Positions 27,010 through 35,754 of a stretch of DNA of 64,000 nucleotides are shown in pieces. Within the stretch, counting starts at the first letter, position 1. Each line of letters starts with the position of its first letter. The notes below the pieces were generated by a model. It searched no databases. It saw only the letters and a program-made list of their open reading frames with translations, and was not told the DNA's origin. The translations under genes were made by a program, and so were the position numbers. Source of the DNA: an uncultured Draconibacterium sp. (lineage in GTDB: Bacteria > Bacteroidota > Bacteroidia > Bacteroidales > Prolixibacteraceae); the NCBI RefSeq assembly GCF_963676815.1, contig NZ_OY781365.1, positions 248,001 to 312,000 of the forward strand. Direction: 5' to 3'.

Positions 27010-28326
27010 CTAATAACCGGGCATTCGGGTAGAGTGCCCACGTTCTTTCATCAGTTCGGCTGGGAAAAACTGATACGCTCCATCCTTATATTCTGCCATA
27101 AATATTTTACCTACATCGTTCCACGAAGCGTCAAATACAATCTCTCCGCTGGCTCCTTTATAATTTTGAAAAGTTTTGAGATCGGTCAGAACATCCCTAA
27201 TTAACACACGGTTAAGCCCAACTTTCTCAATGGCTTTTATCATTAAATTCATTCCATCGTAGGCATGCACAGCAAAAACGTCAGCTTCCATTCCGAAACG
27301 TTTCCTGTAATTCTCTTGAAATTCATTCAATATCGGATCATCAGCATCGGGATTGTACTGAGATGTGGCTACAATTCCTTGTGCATTGTCTCCTGCAATT
27401 TTCAGGAATTCATCAGAAACCACGCGGTCTGAAGCAAAAACAGGCTGTTCCAACCCCATCTCGCGCAACTGATTAAGCACCAAAGCCGACTCGGTTGCAT
27501 TTCCCCAAATTAATATAGCATCAGGATTGGCTTTTTTAATGTTACTCAACTGCATGCTGAAGTCTGTTTCGCCCACCTCAAAACGCTCCTCCATTCGCAC
27601 AGGATGCCCCAGGCGGGTTGCAACACCGCTAAACTCCATAACACCAACCCTGCCGTAACGATTATTTGCCCTGATAACGGCAAGACGTTGATGTCCCTCA
27701 TTCTGAAAGATATGATATGCTAACGCGTATCCGCTTTGACGATCATCGCTGATTATGCGAATACCCCATGGAATATTTGTTTCAGTAAATGTGGGATCCG
27801 GATCTCCGGTACACACCATCAGTATTTCGCATTTCAATGTCGCCCTCAGTGCCACATGCGAAACAATATCATCGATAGAGCCAAGCCATGCCCACACTTT
27901 TTCGTCATCCATTTTTATCACTTCATTTGCTGCGGCTCCCCATAATCCAACGTCGTTATGAATCATTAATTTATAAGGCAATCCGTTGTACCCACCTTTT
28001 GCATTTGCCTCTTCAATGGCCAAAGTTGCGCCATTCAGCATTTGCCGGCCCAGAGGTACCAACTCCGAGTTCTCAAGCGGCCCCAAAAATCCCAGTCTCA
28101 CTTCAGTTAAATCGGTGGGTGCGGCCTTTTCGCGGCCTGCGCCATGAAACTCGATAGGCTCGACAAAATGGTATTTATATGCTTTCTGAAACTTACCGTA
28201 GGGGAAAATACTGTCGGGGGTGTTTCCATACATTACTTTTCCTTCCTGCGCCCTTAACGAGCCTGCCGAAAACAGTAACATCAGGGAAAAGAACAATATG
28301 CGTTTATAATCAATTATCTTTTTCAT
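27010..28326 (-). CDS. Periplasmic binding protein, branched-chain amino-acid (LivJ/Peripla_BP_6) type
   Basis: A 438-aa exported protein (signal ending GSLRAQ). An extra ~60-residue N-terminal segment precedes the type-I binding fold, which starts VRLGFLGPLENSELVPLGRQ and continues with GATLAIEEANAKGGYNG, VWAWLGSIDD and a C-lobe with DVFAVHAYDGMNLM. It shares local motifs (LWGA, the GDP turn) with the neighbouring binding protein. No ABC permease genes are near, so it may act as a receptor domain rather than a transporter component. It lies 12 bp after the Reg_prop gene and 35 bp before its paralogue. Confidence 0.8.
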   Translation of the reverse strand: MKKIIDYKRILFFSLMLLFSAGSLRAQEGKVMYGNTPDSIFPYGKFQKAYKYHFVEPIEFHGAGREKAAPTDLTEVRLGFLGPLENSELVPLGRQMLNGATLAIEEANAKGGYNGLPYKLMIHNDVGLWGAAANEVIKMDDEKVWAWLGSIDDIVSHVALRATLKCEILMVCTGDPDPTFTETNIPWGIRIISDDRQSGYALAYHIFQNEGHQRLAVIRANNRYGRVGVMEFSGVATRLGHPVRMEERFEVGETDFSMQLSNIKKANPDAILIWGNATESALVLNQLREMGLEQPVFASDRVVSDEFLKIAGDNAQGIVATSQYNPDADDPILNEFQENYRKRFGMEADVFAVHAYDGMNLMIKAIEKVGLNRVLIRDVLTDLKTFQNYKGASGEIVFDASWNDVGKIFMAEYKDGAYQFFPAELMKERGHSTRMPGY

Positions 28327-28338
28327 AGCATTCAGTTT

Positions 28339-29445
28339 TTAATTTATTCGCTCGCCCCTGCTTAAACCGTATGAAGTGGCCACCCAAATTACATCATCCT
28401 GCACATCAACTCCTAAAATAAAATTGTGAGATATTGACGGTGAAAATAACTTCTCCGATTTATCATCGCCATTTGTGATAATTGCTTTTCCGTTAGCGTC
28501 ATTCTCATTCGTTTTATAGGTTACCCAAGTGTCGCCATCGGTAATGCTTAAGCCCTGATCGGTGCAGACATAAGCCACATTATCTTTTGAATAAACGTAG
28601 TTGATGAAATTACTTGCCAAACCACTGTCGTGGTCAAAATAACCTTTCCAGTGCACACCGTCATAACGGCTTAATCCAAAATAGGTGGCTATCCACAAAA
28701 TTCCATCCGACCATGCACCTCCGGTTGTAATATCATGAACTACTCCATCATCAGGAAAAAGATCGATTTCCATATTCCCGTCAGGATCAACATAATCTCT
28801 GAATTTTCCGGTTTTCTTGGTATATTCAATTACACCGCCGCCCCAGGCAGAAATAAAAACTTTTCCGCCGCCGGCACAAACACTATATGTCCACGGTTCA
28901 TGCATTGGTGCATTCTCTTCGGTAAATATCTCCCACACTCCGGTGTAAGTATCAAGTTTTCCTGCCCCGCCGCCGGTTGCTATCCAAACATCTTTTCCGT
29001 CGCATACAACCGAATAAATCAGGTCGTTTGGCATACCGCTGTTCATCTGTGTGTATACTTCAAAATTTCCTCCCGACCAGCGCGTCAATCCTCCCATTGT
29101 TCCTAACCACACATCGCCTGTCATCTCGTTCACATCAATGGCAATAACACCGTTGTGCGACAAACCATCTTCTGTGGTGTAAGTCGTCCATTCTGCATTT
29201 TCATAAACGGCCAATCCTTCGTGCGTACCAACCAAAACACGATCTCCGTCGGTATGAACTGCATAAGTTTTGTTTCCGGGAAGTCCGTCGGCTTTGGTAA
29301 AATTTTTCCAGTTCCCATATACCGGAACAGCATTTGTCTCATTCGTTTTACTATTCTCGTCGCGCAATGTAAATCCCATTAGTACAATACCAATCAGCAG
29401 CAATGCTACAGGTATTGATGCATATTGATTAAACTTGATTTTCAT
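28339..29445 (-). CDS. Stand-alone Reg_prop-type seven-bladed propeller protein
   Basis: A 368-aa exported or anchored protein with an N-terminal hydrophobic segment (IPVALLLIGIVLMGF). Seven repeats of the two-component-regulator propeller type can be read, with cores such as VLVGTHEGLAVYEN, VWLGTMGGLTRW, VWIATGGGAGKLD, LWIATYFGLSRYDG and IWVATSYGLSRG. In Bacteroidota this repeat normally forms the sensor part of giant hybrid kinases; here no kinase part is attached. It lies 40 bp after the cytochrome-propeller gene and 12 bp before the first binding protein, well inside the operon. Ligand unknown. Confidence 0.8.
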   Translation of the reverse strand: MKIKFNQYASIPVALLLIGIVLMGFTLRDENSKTNETNAVPVYGNWKNFTKADGLPGNKTYAVHTDGDRVLVGTHEGLAVYENAEWTTYTTEDGLSHNGVIAIDVNEMTGDVWLGTMGGLTRWSGGNFEVYTQMNSGMPNDLIYSVVCDGKDVWIATGGGAGKLDTYTGVWEIFTEENAPMHEPWTYSVCAGGGKVFISAWGGGVIEYTKKTGKFRDYVDPDGNMEIDLFPDDGVVHDITTGGAWSDGILWIATYFGLSRYDGVHWKGYFDHDSGLASNFINYVYSKDNVAYVCTDQGLSITDGDTWVTYKTNENDANGKAIITNGDDKSEKLFSPSISHNFILGVDVQDDVIWVATSYGLSRGERIN

Positions 29446-29485
29446 TCGTTTATAGTTTTATTGATGTTCTCAGTTTCAAAAGTTA

Positions 29486-31513
29486 TTACATACCCGCTTT
29501 TAACACTTTTTCTTCGGGCGTCTCGAGTTTCGCGGTGCGTATTGATTTTAGATAATTAACTAAATCGTTTAATTGCATTTTTGTCATATCGTTTACCACT
29601 CCGTGTTCATCATCGCCCCCATAAAGAGTCCATATTTCTTCCAGTGTTGTGGCACGGCCATCGTGCAAATATGGCGCTGATGCAAAAATGTTGTTCAGGT
29701 GTGGCGTGTCAAACTGTATCGTATCATCGGTTTCGGCAAGAGTACCCACATCGGCAAATTTAAAGTTGGTAAAATAGGGTGCCGGATGACAAGTTACACA
29801 TCGTCCATTCTCAGGAATTTCTTTACCAAAATTGTCCTCTGTGCGTTCAAAAATTTCTTTTCCTCTCTTTTGCGAGGCTGTAAGTTCTCCGTTTGCATTA
29901 TACATCAGGTTGGGCGGATTTTTAATGTCGGTCATAATAAACGAGGCAAGCGCATCAAGATCAGGATAACTGAACGCTTCAGTTCGTGTTAGTACCGTTG
30001 AAAAACGCATTCCATCCTGTTTGTATACCGATTGGTTTTTACCATTCCACTTAAAAGGTGCAGTATGGTTTATTTCGCGCAACGATTGTGTATTTGTCAC
30101 ATTTCGGCCCATATCTTTTCCGGCCATATTGTAAACCAAGCCATCTTCATGGTAATCAGGATGACAAGTGTAGCACGAATATTGGTGTTGAAATGTTCCT
30201 CCGGCATTTACAAACACCTGACGCCCACGCCGCGTAACACTTATCTTTTTGGGGCCGCCCAAATCAATCGGATCCAGATTTTCGAGTTTTTGAACATCGA
30301 TAACTCCCAGCTCATCATCCAGTTGATTGGCCACATACAACCTGCTTCCGTCATTTGAGAGTGCCAAACCTTTTGGTGCCGCTCCGGTAGAAATTCGCTT
30401 TTCGATATAATGACGGCTAAACGAAAGATCGTTAGCCAGGTAATTTAGCTCTTCCTCACTGTATTTATTAAGAATCGAACGAATTGAATCGAGATTAACT
30501 ACCGAAATATGATTCACCCCTGAACTCGAAATAAATGCCCTTTTGCCATCTTTACTCACAACAATATCAAACGGATCGGAATAATACGAATTGGGTTCAT
30601 CAAGCAAAAACTGAATAATCCGCTGTTTGCCCGTTTGTTCTATGACGCCAAATCCATGATTCATCATCCAGCCGCGTTCTACCTGAACTGTAGGAAGCAG
30701 GTTTTTAGGTCGGATCAATGACATTAAAGCCAGTTTTCCATCGGATGTAAAAGCCATGTTTTCCATTAAATATGCATCATGCACATTCAATGTATTTCTA
30801 ACAATATTTCTTTCGCTGTCGAACTCCGTAATATCCGTAATTGTTGGATCGCCAAACGGAACCATGTGTGCTCTTCTTCCCGAAACATATAACTTGCTGC
30901 CATTGGGAGACAATACAATCCCTGTTGGATTATTCGCTGCCGGCAAACGCCTTATTTCCTGTTTTTTTTCGAGATCGATTACAGTAAGATCGGAGGCAAA
31001 TGTATTTACTACATATAAATACTTTTCATCGCTACTCAGCATTATTCCCGACGGACCGTTTCCGGTTTGAATTGTATCAGTTACCACCCCGGATGTTAAA
31101 TCGACAACCATAACATTGTCGCTCCACTGATTACTTACATACGCTTTCCTTCCATTTCCAGATAAAACTACACTATGCGGAAACTCGCCAACAGCAATGT
31201 GCTTTTCAACTTTTTTACTGTTCGCATCAACAACCATCAATTCATTCGCATCCTGGGCCACCACATATAATTTTTGTCCATTGCTTGAAACAGCCAGGTT
31301 AAAAGGCGAATAATAGTCTTCGCTCAGCCATTTTCCAATTGGCTTGTCTTTGTCTATCATATGCAAATGGCACGAGGTACATTTTAAAGGATGATCTTCC
31401 ACTGCCGTCATGTAATTAACATGCTGACGTGCCTTTTGTCTTCCCGGAAAATATATGATCAGCGAGAACAGTACAATAAAACCCAATATGAAAAATAGCT
31501 TTTTCCTATTCAT
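29486..31513 (-). CDS. YVTN beta-propeller fused to a dihaem cytochrome c peroxidase-like domain
   Basis: About 675 aa, anchored by an N-terminal membrane span (LFFILGFIVLFSLIIYF). Three CXXCH haem-c motifs are present: CTSCH near residue 50 before the propeller, CYTCH near 450 and CVTCH near 575. The middle holds YVTN-type blades (KLYVVAQDANELMVVDA, YLYVVNTFASDLTVI). The C-terminal part, with FDTPHLNNIFASAPYLHDGRA, matches MauG/MbnH-like and cytochrome c peroxidase-like dihaem proteins. It is therefore a periplasm-facing redox protein. The ATG at 31513 overlaps the upstream stop as ATGAATAG; an ATG at 31519 is possible. Confidence 0.84.
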   Translation of the reverse strand: MNRKKLFFILGFIVLFSLIIYFPGRQKARQHVNYMTAVEDHPLKCTSCHLHMIDKDKPIGKWLSEDYYSPFNLAVSSNGQKLYVVAQDANELMVVDANSKKVEKHIAVGEFPHSVVLSGNGRKAYVSNQWSDNVMVVDLTSGVVTDTIQTGNGPSGIMLSSDEKYLYVVNTFASDLTVIDLEKKQEIRRLPAANNPTGIVLSPNGSKLYVSGRRAHMVPFGDPTITDITEFDSERNIVRNTLNVHDAYLMENMAFTSDGKLALMSLIRPKNLLPTVQVERGWMMNHGFGVIEQTGKQRIIQFLLDEPNSYYSDPFDIVVSKDGKRAFISSSGVNHISVVNLDSIRSILNKYSEEELNYLANDLSFSRHYIEKRISTGAAPKGLALSNDGSRLYVANQLDDELGVIDVQKLENLDPIDLGGPKKISVTRRGRQVFVNAGGTFQHQYSCYTCHPDYHEDGLVYNMAGKDMGRNVTNTQSLREINHTAPFKWNGKNQSVYKQDGMRFSTVLTRTEAFSYPDLDALASFIMTDIKNPPNLMYNANGELTASQKRGKEIFERTEDNFGKEIPENGRCVTCHPAPYFTNFKFADVGTLAETDDTIQFDTPHLNNIFASAPYLHDGRATTLEEIWTLYGGDDEHGVVNDMTKMQLNDLVNYLKSIRTAKLETPEEKVLKAGM

Positions 31514-32912
31514 GCTCATAATCCTTTGTGTTAGCATTTTTCAAATTCAGATCCGAATTCGTTTTGAAAATATGCGGATCTTTTCTTACAGCAAGTGGTT
31601 GCCTGTTAAAAGGTGTAATTTCAGGACCGGTGTGGCAACCTACACATGCGCGCCGCTCGTTAGGCCGAATATAATACCAACTTCCAGGGCCATTAATCAC
31701 CTCGTTGTCAGCCGACAGTGTCTGAACACGAAATGGAAGGTCTGCTTCAATTTTTACGTAGAACGAACCGTCCTCTTCAATATCTATTACGCCAAGGCTT
31801 GAATCAATTCCTAACAACTCAACTTTTTGTGCGATGCCTATCCCTGTATTTTTTGCAGCAGCAAAATTTGCATCCTGACACATGAGCAAGCCTGACGGTT
31901 CTTCCAATTTTACTTCGCTGGGTAAATTTTTTGGCCGGTTAGTCTGCTCAACTTTTGTAGCTTCAATAGTATTATATCCTTCATTAAAATATTTTTTTTC
32001 GAGCAAACCAGTTGCGAGATTGAATGAGTACAAGCCAAAATTATCATCTTGGTTTTTACGATAAGTGACCAGCATATTCTCATCATCGCCGGATGAAACG
32101 GTAAGAAAATCGCCCGCTGTTTTTTCACTAATTACTTTATAACTGTGCAACGGTATATTGTACGAAAGAGAAACGATATTGCTTTTGCCTCCACTTCGCT
32201 CAATAAAAAACAGCTGCTCACTACCGGTTTCTATTGTTTTACTTTGCACAAAATTTCCGTTCTCGCTTTTGTAAAACAGTTCCAGCTTGGTTCCATCGGG
32301 CCGCATTACCATTATTTTTTGCTCTCCGTGCTGCGGGTAAATTTGTTTTTCCATTGCCACAATTCGTCCGTCGTTTAATACAGTAAGCGCTGCAAAAGTT
32401 TGCGGACTAAATGTTACCTGTTGCATATTACTTCCATCGAGATTGGCCGTAAACACCTGGTTACAATCATCTATTTTTTCTGAGCTCATTCGTTTGGTAA
32501 ATGCAAAACGCGATATGGGCAGGTAAACCGGGTTTGTGCAGTCGGTTTCGCAAAAAGTTAATTGCTGCGATTTCCCCGAGTTCAATTTCATTTCCCAAAT
32601 CTGCCAGAAATCGTCTGCTTGTTTTTTGGCAGCAAAAAGCATTCGCTTTCCATCGTAAGCAACAGTGGGTGAAATAGCAGCAAAAAAACCGGTAGTTAAT
32701 ATTTTCGTGTTTCCGTTTTGCTGGACTGCAACAATTCGGGCATCTTCCAATTCTTGAAGATCCCAAGGTGAAGCGCTTAGTTCGACATCCTGCGGAACTT
32801 CACAAACCAGAATGACTCCTTGCATTGATTTTCCGGAACAGCCTGCCAGCAAAACAGCCGCAACAAAAAGCAACACGATTGCTATTTTTTTTACTTGCAA
32901 TAACTTTCTCAT
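31506..32912 (-). CDS. Haem-binding PD40 propeller lipoprotein resembling HzsA-related proteins
   Basis: About 468 aa from the ATG at 32912; an upstream TTG is rejected because the ATG directly begins a lipoprotein signal (LLAGCSGKS). The body has PD40/TolB-like blades (RMLFAAKKQADDFWQIW, DGRIVAMEKQIYPQHGEQ). Near the C-terminus the string FRVQTLSADNEVINGPG leads to NERRACVGCHTGPE, a single CXXCH haem site. That context is characteristic of proteins related to the hydrazine synthase alpha subunit middle domain, abundant in Planctomycetes. It is unlikely to make hydrazine. It precedes and overlaps the trihaem propeller gene, so the two may pass electrons to each other (inference). Confidence 0.75.
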   Translation of the reverse strand: MRKLLQVKKIAIVLLFVAAVLLAGCSGKSMQGVILVCEVPQDVELSASPWDLQELEDARIVAVQQNGNTKILTTGFFAAISPTVAYDGKRMLFAAKKQADDFWQIWEMKLNSGKSQQLTFCETDCTNPVYLPISRFAFTKRMSSEKIDDCNQVFTANLDGSNMQQVTFSPQTFAALTVLNDGRIVAMEKQIYPQHGEQKIMVMRPDGTKLELFYKSENGNFVQSKTIETGSEQLFFIERSGGKSNIVSLSYNIPLHSYKVISEKTAGDFLTVSSGDDENMLVTYRKNQDDNFGLYSFNLATGLLEKKYFNEGYNTIEATKVEQTNRPKNLPSEVKLEEPSGLLMCQDANFAAAKNTGIGIAQKVELLGIDSSLGVIDIEEDGSFYVKIEADLPFRVQTLSADNEVINGPGSWYYIRPNERRACVGCHTGPEITPFNRQPLAVRKDPHIFKTNSDLNLKNANTKDYEHE

Positions 32913-32919
32913 ATGCAGA

Positions 32920-34608
32920 TTATTCCGATTCAACAATTTGCAGAATTTGATTCGCCGGAATATCGGTCAGCTTTTGAACGATTCCTGATGGCCACTTAAT
33001 TTGAACCTCATCGATGGTTTCATTTTGCCCCAAACCAAAGTGTATACGCGGGTCGCCTTGCGAAAGATAACCGGTGGTACTTTTCTTTTGTGCCACTTGT
33101 TTGGTTTCGCCGCAAACAATACTAACCAAAGCTCCAATTCCGTCTTTATTACTTGTTATGCCCTCAAGGTCGAGCTCAATCCAATTATTTTGGTTGCCTT
33201 TATTGTTCCTGATAAATTTACATTCTCCATCTATATTCATGATGAAAATATCCAGATCACCATCATTATCGTAGTCTCCGGCACAAGCTCCACGCCCCAC
33301 ATTTTCTTGCTGAAAATAGGAACTCAACTCTACTGACACATCCTTAAACTTGTCGTTCCCAACATTTTCAAACAACTGATCTTCATGTCCATATAAATGT
33401 TTTAACTCGCCGTTACTTTTAAAAATATCAACATCGCCGTCGTTATCAAAATCGAGAAAACTGGACGACCATCCAACAAATTGACCCGACGCCACAGAAA
33501 TTCCGGCGGGATATGATATATCGCTAAAAACATTACCTCCAAGATTTTTGTACAACGAACAATAGGTATCGTCTGAAATAAACATATCGAGTAACCCATC
33601 GCCATTAAAATCTGCAAAGTCTACCGACATACTCACCGTTGCCTCTCCCGATTGGCTAAAACCTGTTCCCGACATTGTTCCCACATCGGTAAAACTTTTG
33701 CCCTGGTTGTTTTGCCACAAGTAGTTTACAGTATGGTCGTTGGCAACATAAATATCAACAAATCCATCGGCATTGTAATCGGCAACGCCAACCCCCATTG
33801 CTCTGCCATCAAGGTCCTCAATTCCCATTGCCTGTGTTACATCTTCAAACGTTCCATCGCCGTTATTCCGGTATAAAATATCCGGCTGACTGTCGTAAGC
33901 AAGCGGCCCGGGAAAACCATCAGGAGCATAATAATAATCGTACTCCGGATCGAAAAACAAGTAGTTACCCACATATAAATCCAGGTAGCCATCGTTATCA
34001 AAATCGAGCCACGAGGCGCCAACACTAAATTGCTCTCCGCCTTTAACTCCGGCACGTTTCGACTCATCCGTAAAAGTTCCGTTGCCATTGTTTCGTAACA
34101 ATACATTTTCGCCAAAATTACTTAGGAAAATATCGGGAAAACCGTCGTTATCGTAATCACCAACTGTTATCCCCATTCCGTACCAAGGTCCCCCAACTTT
34201 GGCTTGCTCGGTTACATCCTGAAAAGTTCCGTTGCCAAGATTTTTATACAAATGATTGTGCGATGGATTTTTGGGTTTTTCACCTCCACTCAGTTTTTCC
34301 ACCCAGGTACCATTACAGGCATAAATGTCGATAAAACCATCCTGGTCAAAATCGATAAATGCAGCACCAACACCGCTTGATTCTACGATGTTAGACAGTT
34401 CATCATCGCCAATGGAGTGCACAAAATCAAGTCCTATATCACTGGCTATTTCCTGATAGTATTCGTCATTAGCTGAAGGAGGTGTTAAGAGTTGTTTTGG
34501 TTCTGCATTTTTCTTCGACTGACAGGCAGTTAAAAGCAAAAACAAAATTACACCAAATGCCGGCAATTTGCTGTACGCAACGCCGCGATCGTTTTTCAAA
34601 TAAGTCAT
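32920..34608 (-). CDS. CRTAC1-like FG-GAP propeller lipoprotein with ASPIC/UnbV domain
   Basis: A 562-aa lipoprotein (LFLLLTACQS). Seven DxDxDG-type repeats are visible (DFDQDGFIDIY, DYDNDGFPDIF, DFDNDGYLDLY, DYNADGFVDIY, DFNGDGLLDMF, DFDNDGDVDIF, DYDNDGDLDIF), giving a single propeller. An ASPIC/UnbV domain follows (VQIKWPSGIVQKLTDI). It is closely related in layout to the gene at 20510, but is lipid-anchored rather than freely secreted. It lies 187 bp downstream of the GyrI-like gene and 7 bp upstream of the haem-binding propeller gene. Confidence 0.88.
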   Translation of the reverse strand: MTYLKNDRGVAYSKLPAFGVILFLLLTACQSKKNAEPKQLLTPPSANDEYYQEIASDIGLDFVHSIGDDELSNIVESSGVGAAFIDFDQDGFIDIYACNGTWVEKLSGGEKPKNPSHNHLYKNLGNGTFQDVTEQAKVGGPWYGMGITVGDYDNDGFPDIFLSNFGENVLLRNNGNGTFTDESKRAGVKGGEQFSVGASWLDFDNDGYLDLYVGNYLFFDPEYDYYYAPDGFPGPLAYDSQPDILYRNNGDGTFEDVTQAMGIEDLDGRAMGVGVADYNADGFVDIYVANDHTVNYLWQNNQGKSFTDVGTMSGTGFSQSGEATVSMSVDFADFNGDGLLDMFISDDTYCSLYKNLGGNVFSDISYPAGISVASGQFVGWSSSFLDFDNDGDVDIFKSNGELKHLYGHEDQLFENVGNDKFKDVSVELSSYFQQENVGRGACAGDYDNDGDLDIFIMNIDGECKFIRNNKGNQNNWIELDLEGITSNKDGIGALVSIVCGETKQVAQKKSTTGYLSQGDPRIHFGLGQNETIDEVQIKWPSGIVQKLTDIPANQILQIVESE

Positions 34609-34795
34609 AGATAGTTAGTTTTAAAATCATGACACCAAATAAGCAATTTAAACATTTGATCAACAAAAAGCAGAACACATTTATATTGATCAGGGCATTA
34701 GAACAATTCTATTTAAATTATTCACCTGGTATTATGATATTCCAAAAATGTAAAAAATGAAGATAAGTAGCAAATATTTTTTAATGTTGTAATCA

Positions 34796-35716
34796 TCATT
34801 TTTTAAGCTCCATATAAATTCCGGCTTTCCAGTCTTTGTCATCTTCTCCGGTGTGCGGATCGTTGTAGAAAACCTCAATAATTCTTCCTGTCGTTTCAAA
34901 CTCTTCTTTTCTAATCTTTTCGTACAGTGCTCCCCATGCGTAATCGGAATAACAATAATTCCCAAAATATTCAGCATACAATGCTTTGGGCACAGCTACC
35001 TTTTCCAATTTTATTCGCGGGTCATCCGGCATTCGTTCAGGATGTAAAACAGGAAAGCAAAAATCAAAATCAATAACATCGGTTTGAGGATCCCATTTAT
35101 GTATAACAATCATCGGATCGCCATTTAGTCCCAAGTCATTATCTTTTACGAACATATTCAAGTCTACCACGTTTCGAATCATCTCATCTGCTTTTCCGCG
35201 AATAGTACATTGTGTTGAGATAGCAACACAAGCAATTTCTGCTATGCTGCGGTCATTCGTAATCGAATAATGAAATTCTTCACTCCTCTTATTTAGTTTG
35301 TCGCGGATGATCTTCACATTTCGTTTCACACTTTTTGCGTATGCCGACCGACGAAGTAAAATATCAAGCCGGTTTTTTAGTGCCCGATCCGGATTTGAAC
35401 ACTCAACAACCACCTTAGTTACCGAATCATTTTTTTGTTTCAGGTACCAATCAAAATCCCACTTTTCATCATTTAACTGCAGTTCGGCCGATAATTGAGT
35501 CCATGGTTCCGGATTACTTAAAACAAGCTGTCCAGGGTTAAGTGTTTTTCCATCCCACTCCTTATAATTTTTGATAAACGAATAAGCAACAGATGAATGT
35601 ACCGGGGCTGTAAACATTACTTTGTAATCCCACTTTTTTAGAAAAAAGTACCACGCGGCCACAACTAAAATTAAAAACAGTACTAGTATTGAAATTTGTA
35701 ATTTTCTTCGCTTCAT
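34796..35716 (-). CDS. Membrane-anchored GyrI-like (effector-binding) domain protein
   Basis: A 306-aa protein with one N-terminal membrane span (ISILVLFLILVVAAWYFF). Residues about 30-140 look like a SRPBCC-type segment. The C-terminal ~150 residues resemble a GyrI-like/AraC effector-binding domain (FCFPVLHPERMPDDP, YAEYFGNYCYSDYAWGALYEKI). Such domains bind hydrophobic or cationic small molecules or hydrolyse them in some families. It lies 38 bp downstream of a double-propeller gene. It is the only operon member here that is neither a propeller, a binding protein nor an obvious enzyme. The assignment rests on pattern only. Confidence 0.6.
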   Translation of the reverse strand: MKRRKLQISILVLFLILVVAAWYFFLKKWDYKVMFTAPVHSSVAYSFIKNYKEWDGKTLNPGQLVLSNPEPWTQLSAELQLNDEKWDFDWYLKQKNDSVTKVVVECSNPDRALKNRLDILLRRSAYAKSVKRNVKIIRDKLNKRSEEFHYSITNDRSIAEIACVAISTQCTIRGKADEMIRNVVDLNMFVKDNDLGLNGDPMIVIHKWDPQTDVIDFDFCFPVLHPERMPDDPRIKLEKVAVPKALYAEYFGNYCYSDYAWGALYEKIRKEEFETTGRIIEVFYNDPHTGEDDKDWKAGIYMELKK

Positions 35717-35754
35717 AATCAGATCAACATCGCCAGATTAAACTTTCCACTTTT

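Noticed and set aside
31506..32912. Hydrazine synthase (anammox) locus
   Set aside because: Only a local motif resembles the alpha-subunit-related proteins; beta and gamma subunits and other anammox genes are absent.
34609..34795. Small peptide gene in the 187-bp gap inside the propeller operon
   Set aside because: The only short frames overlap the flanking genes out of frame and show no plausible leader or core sequence.
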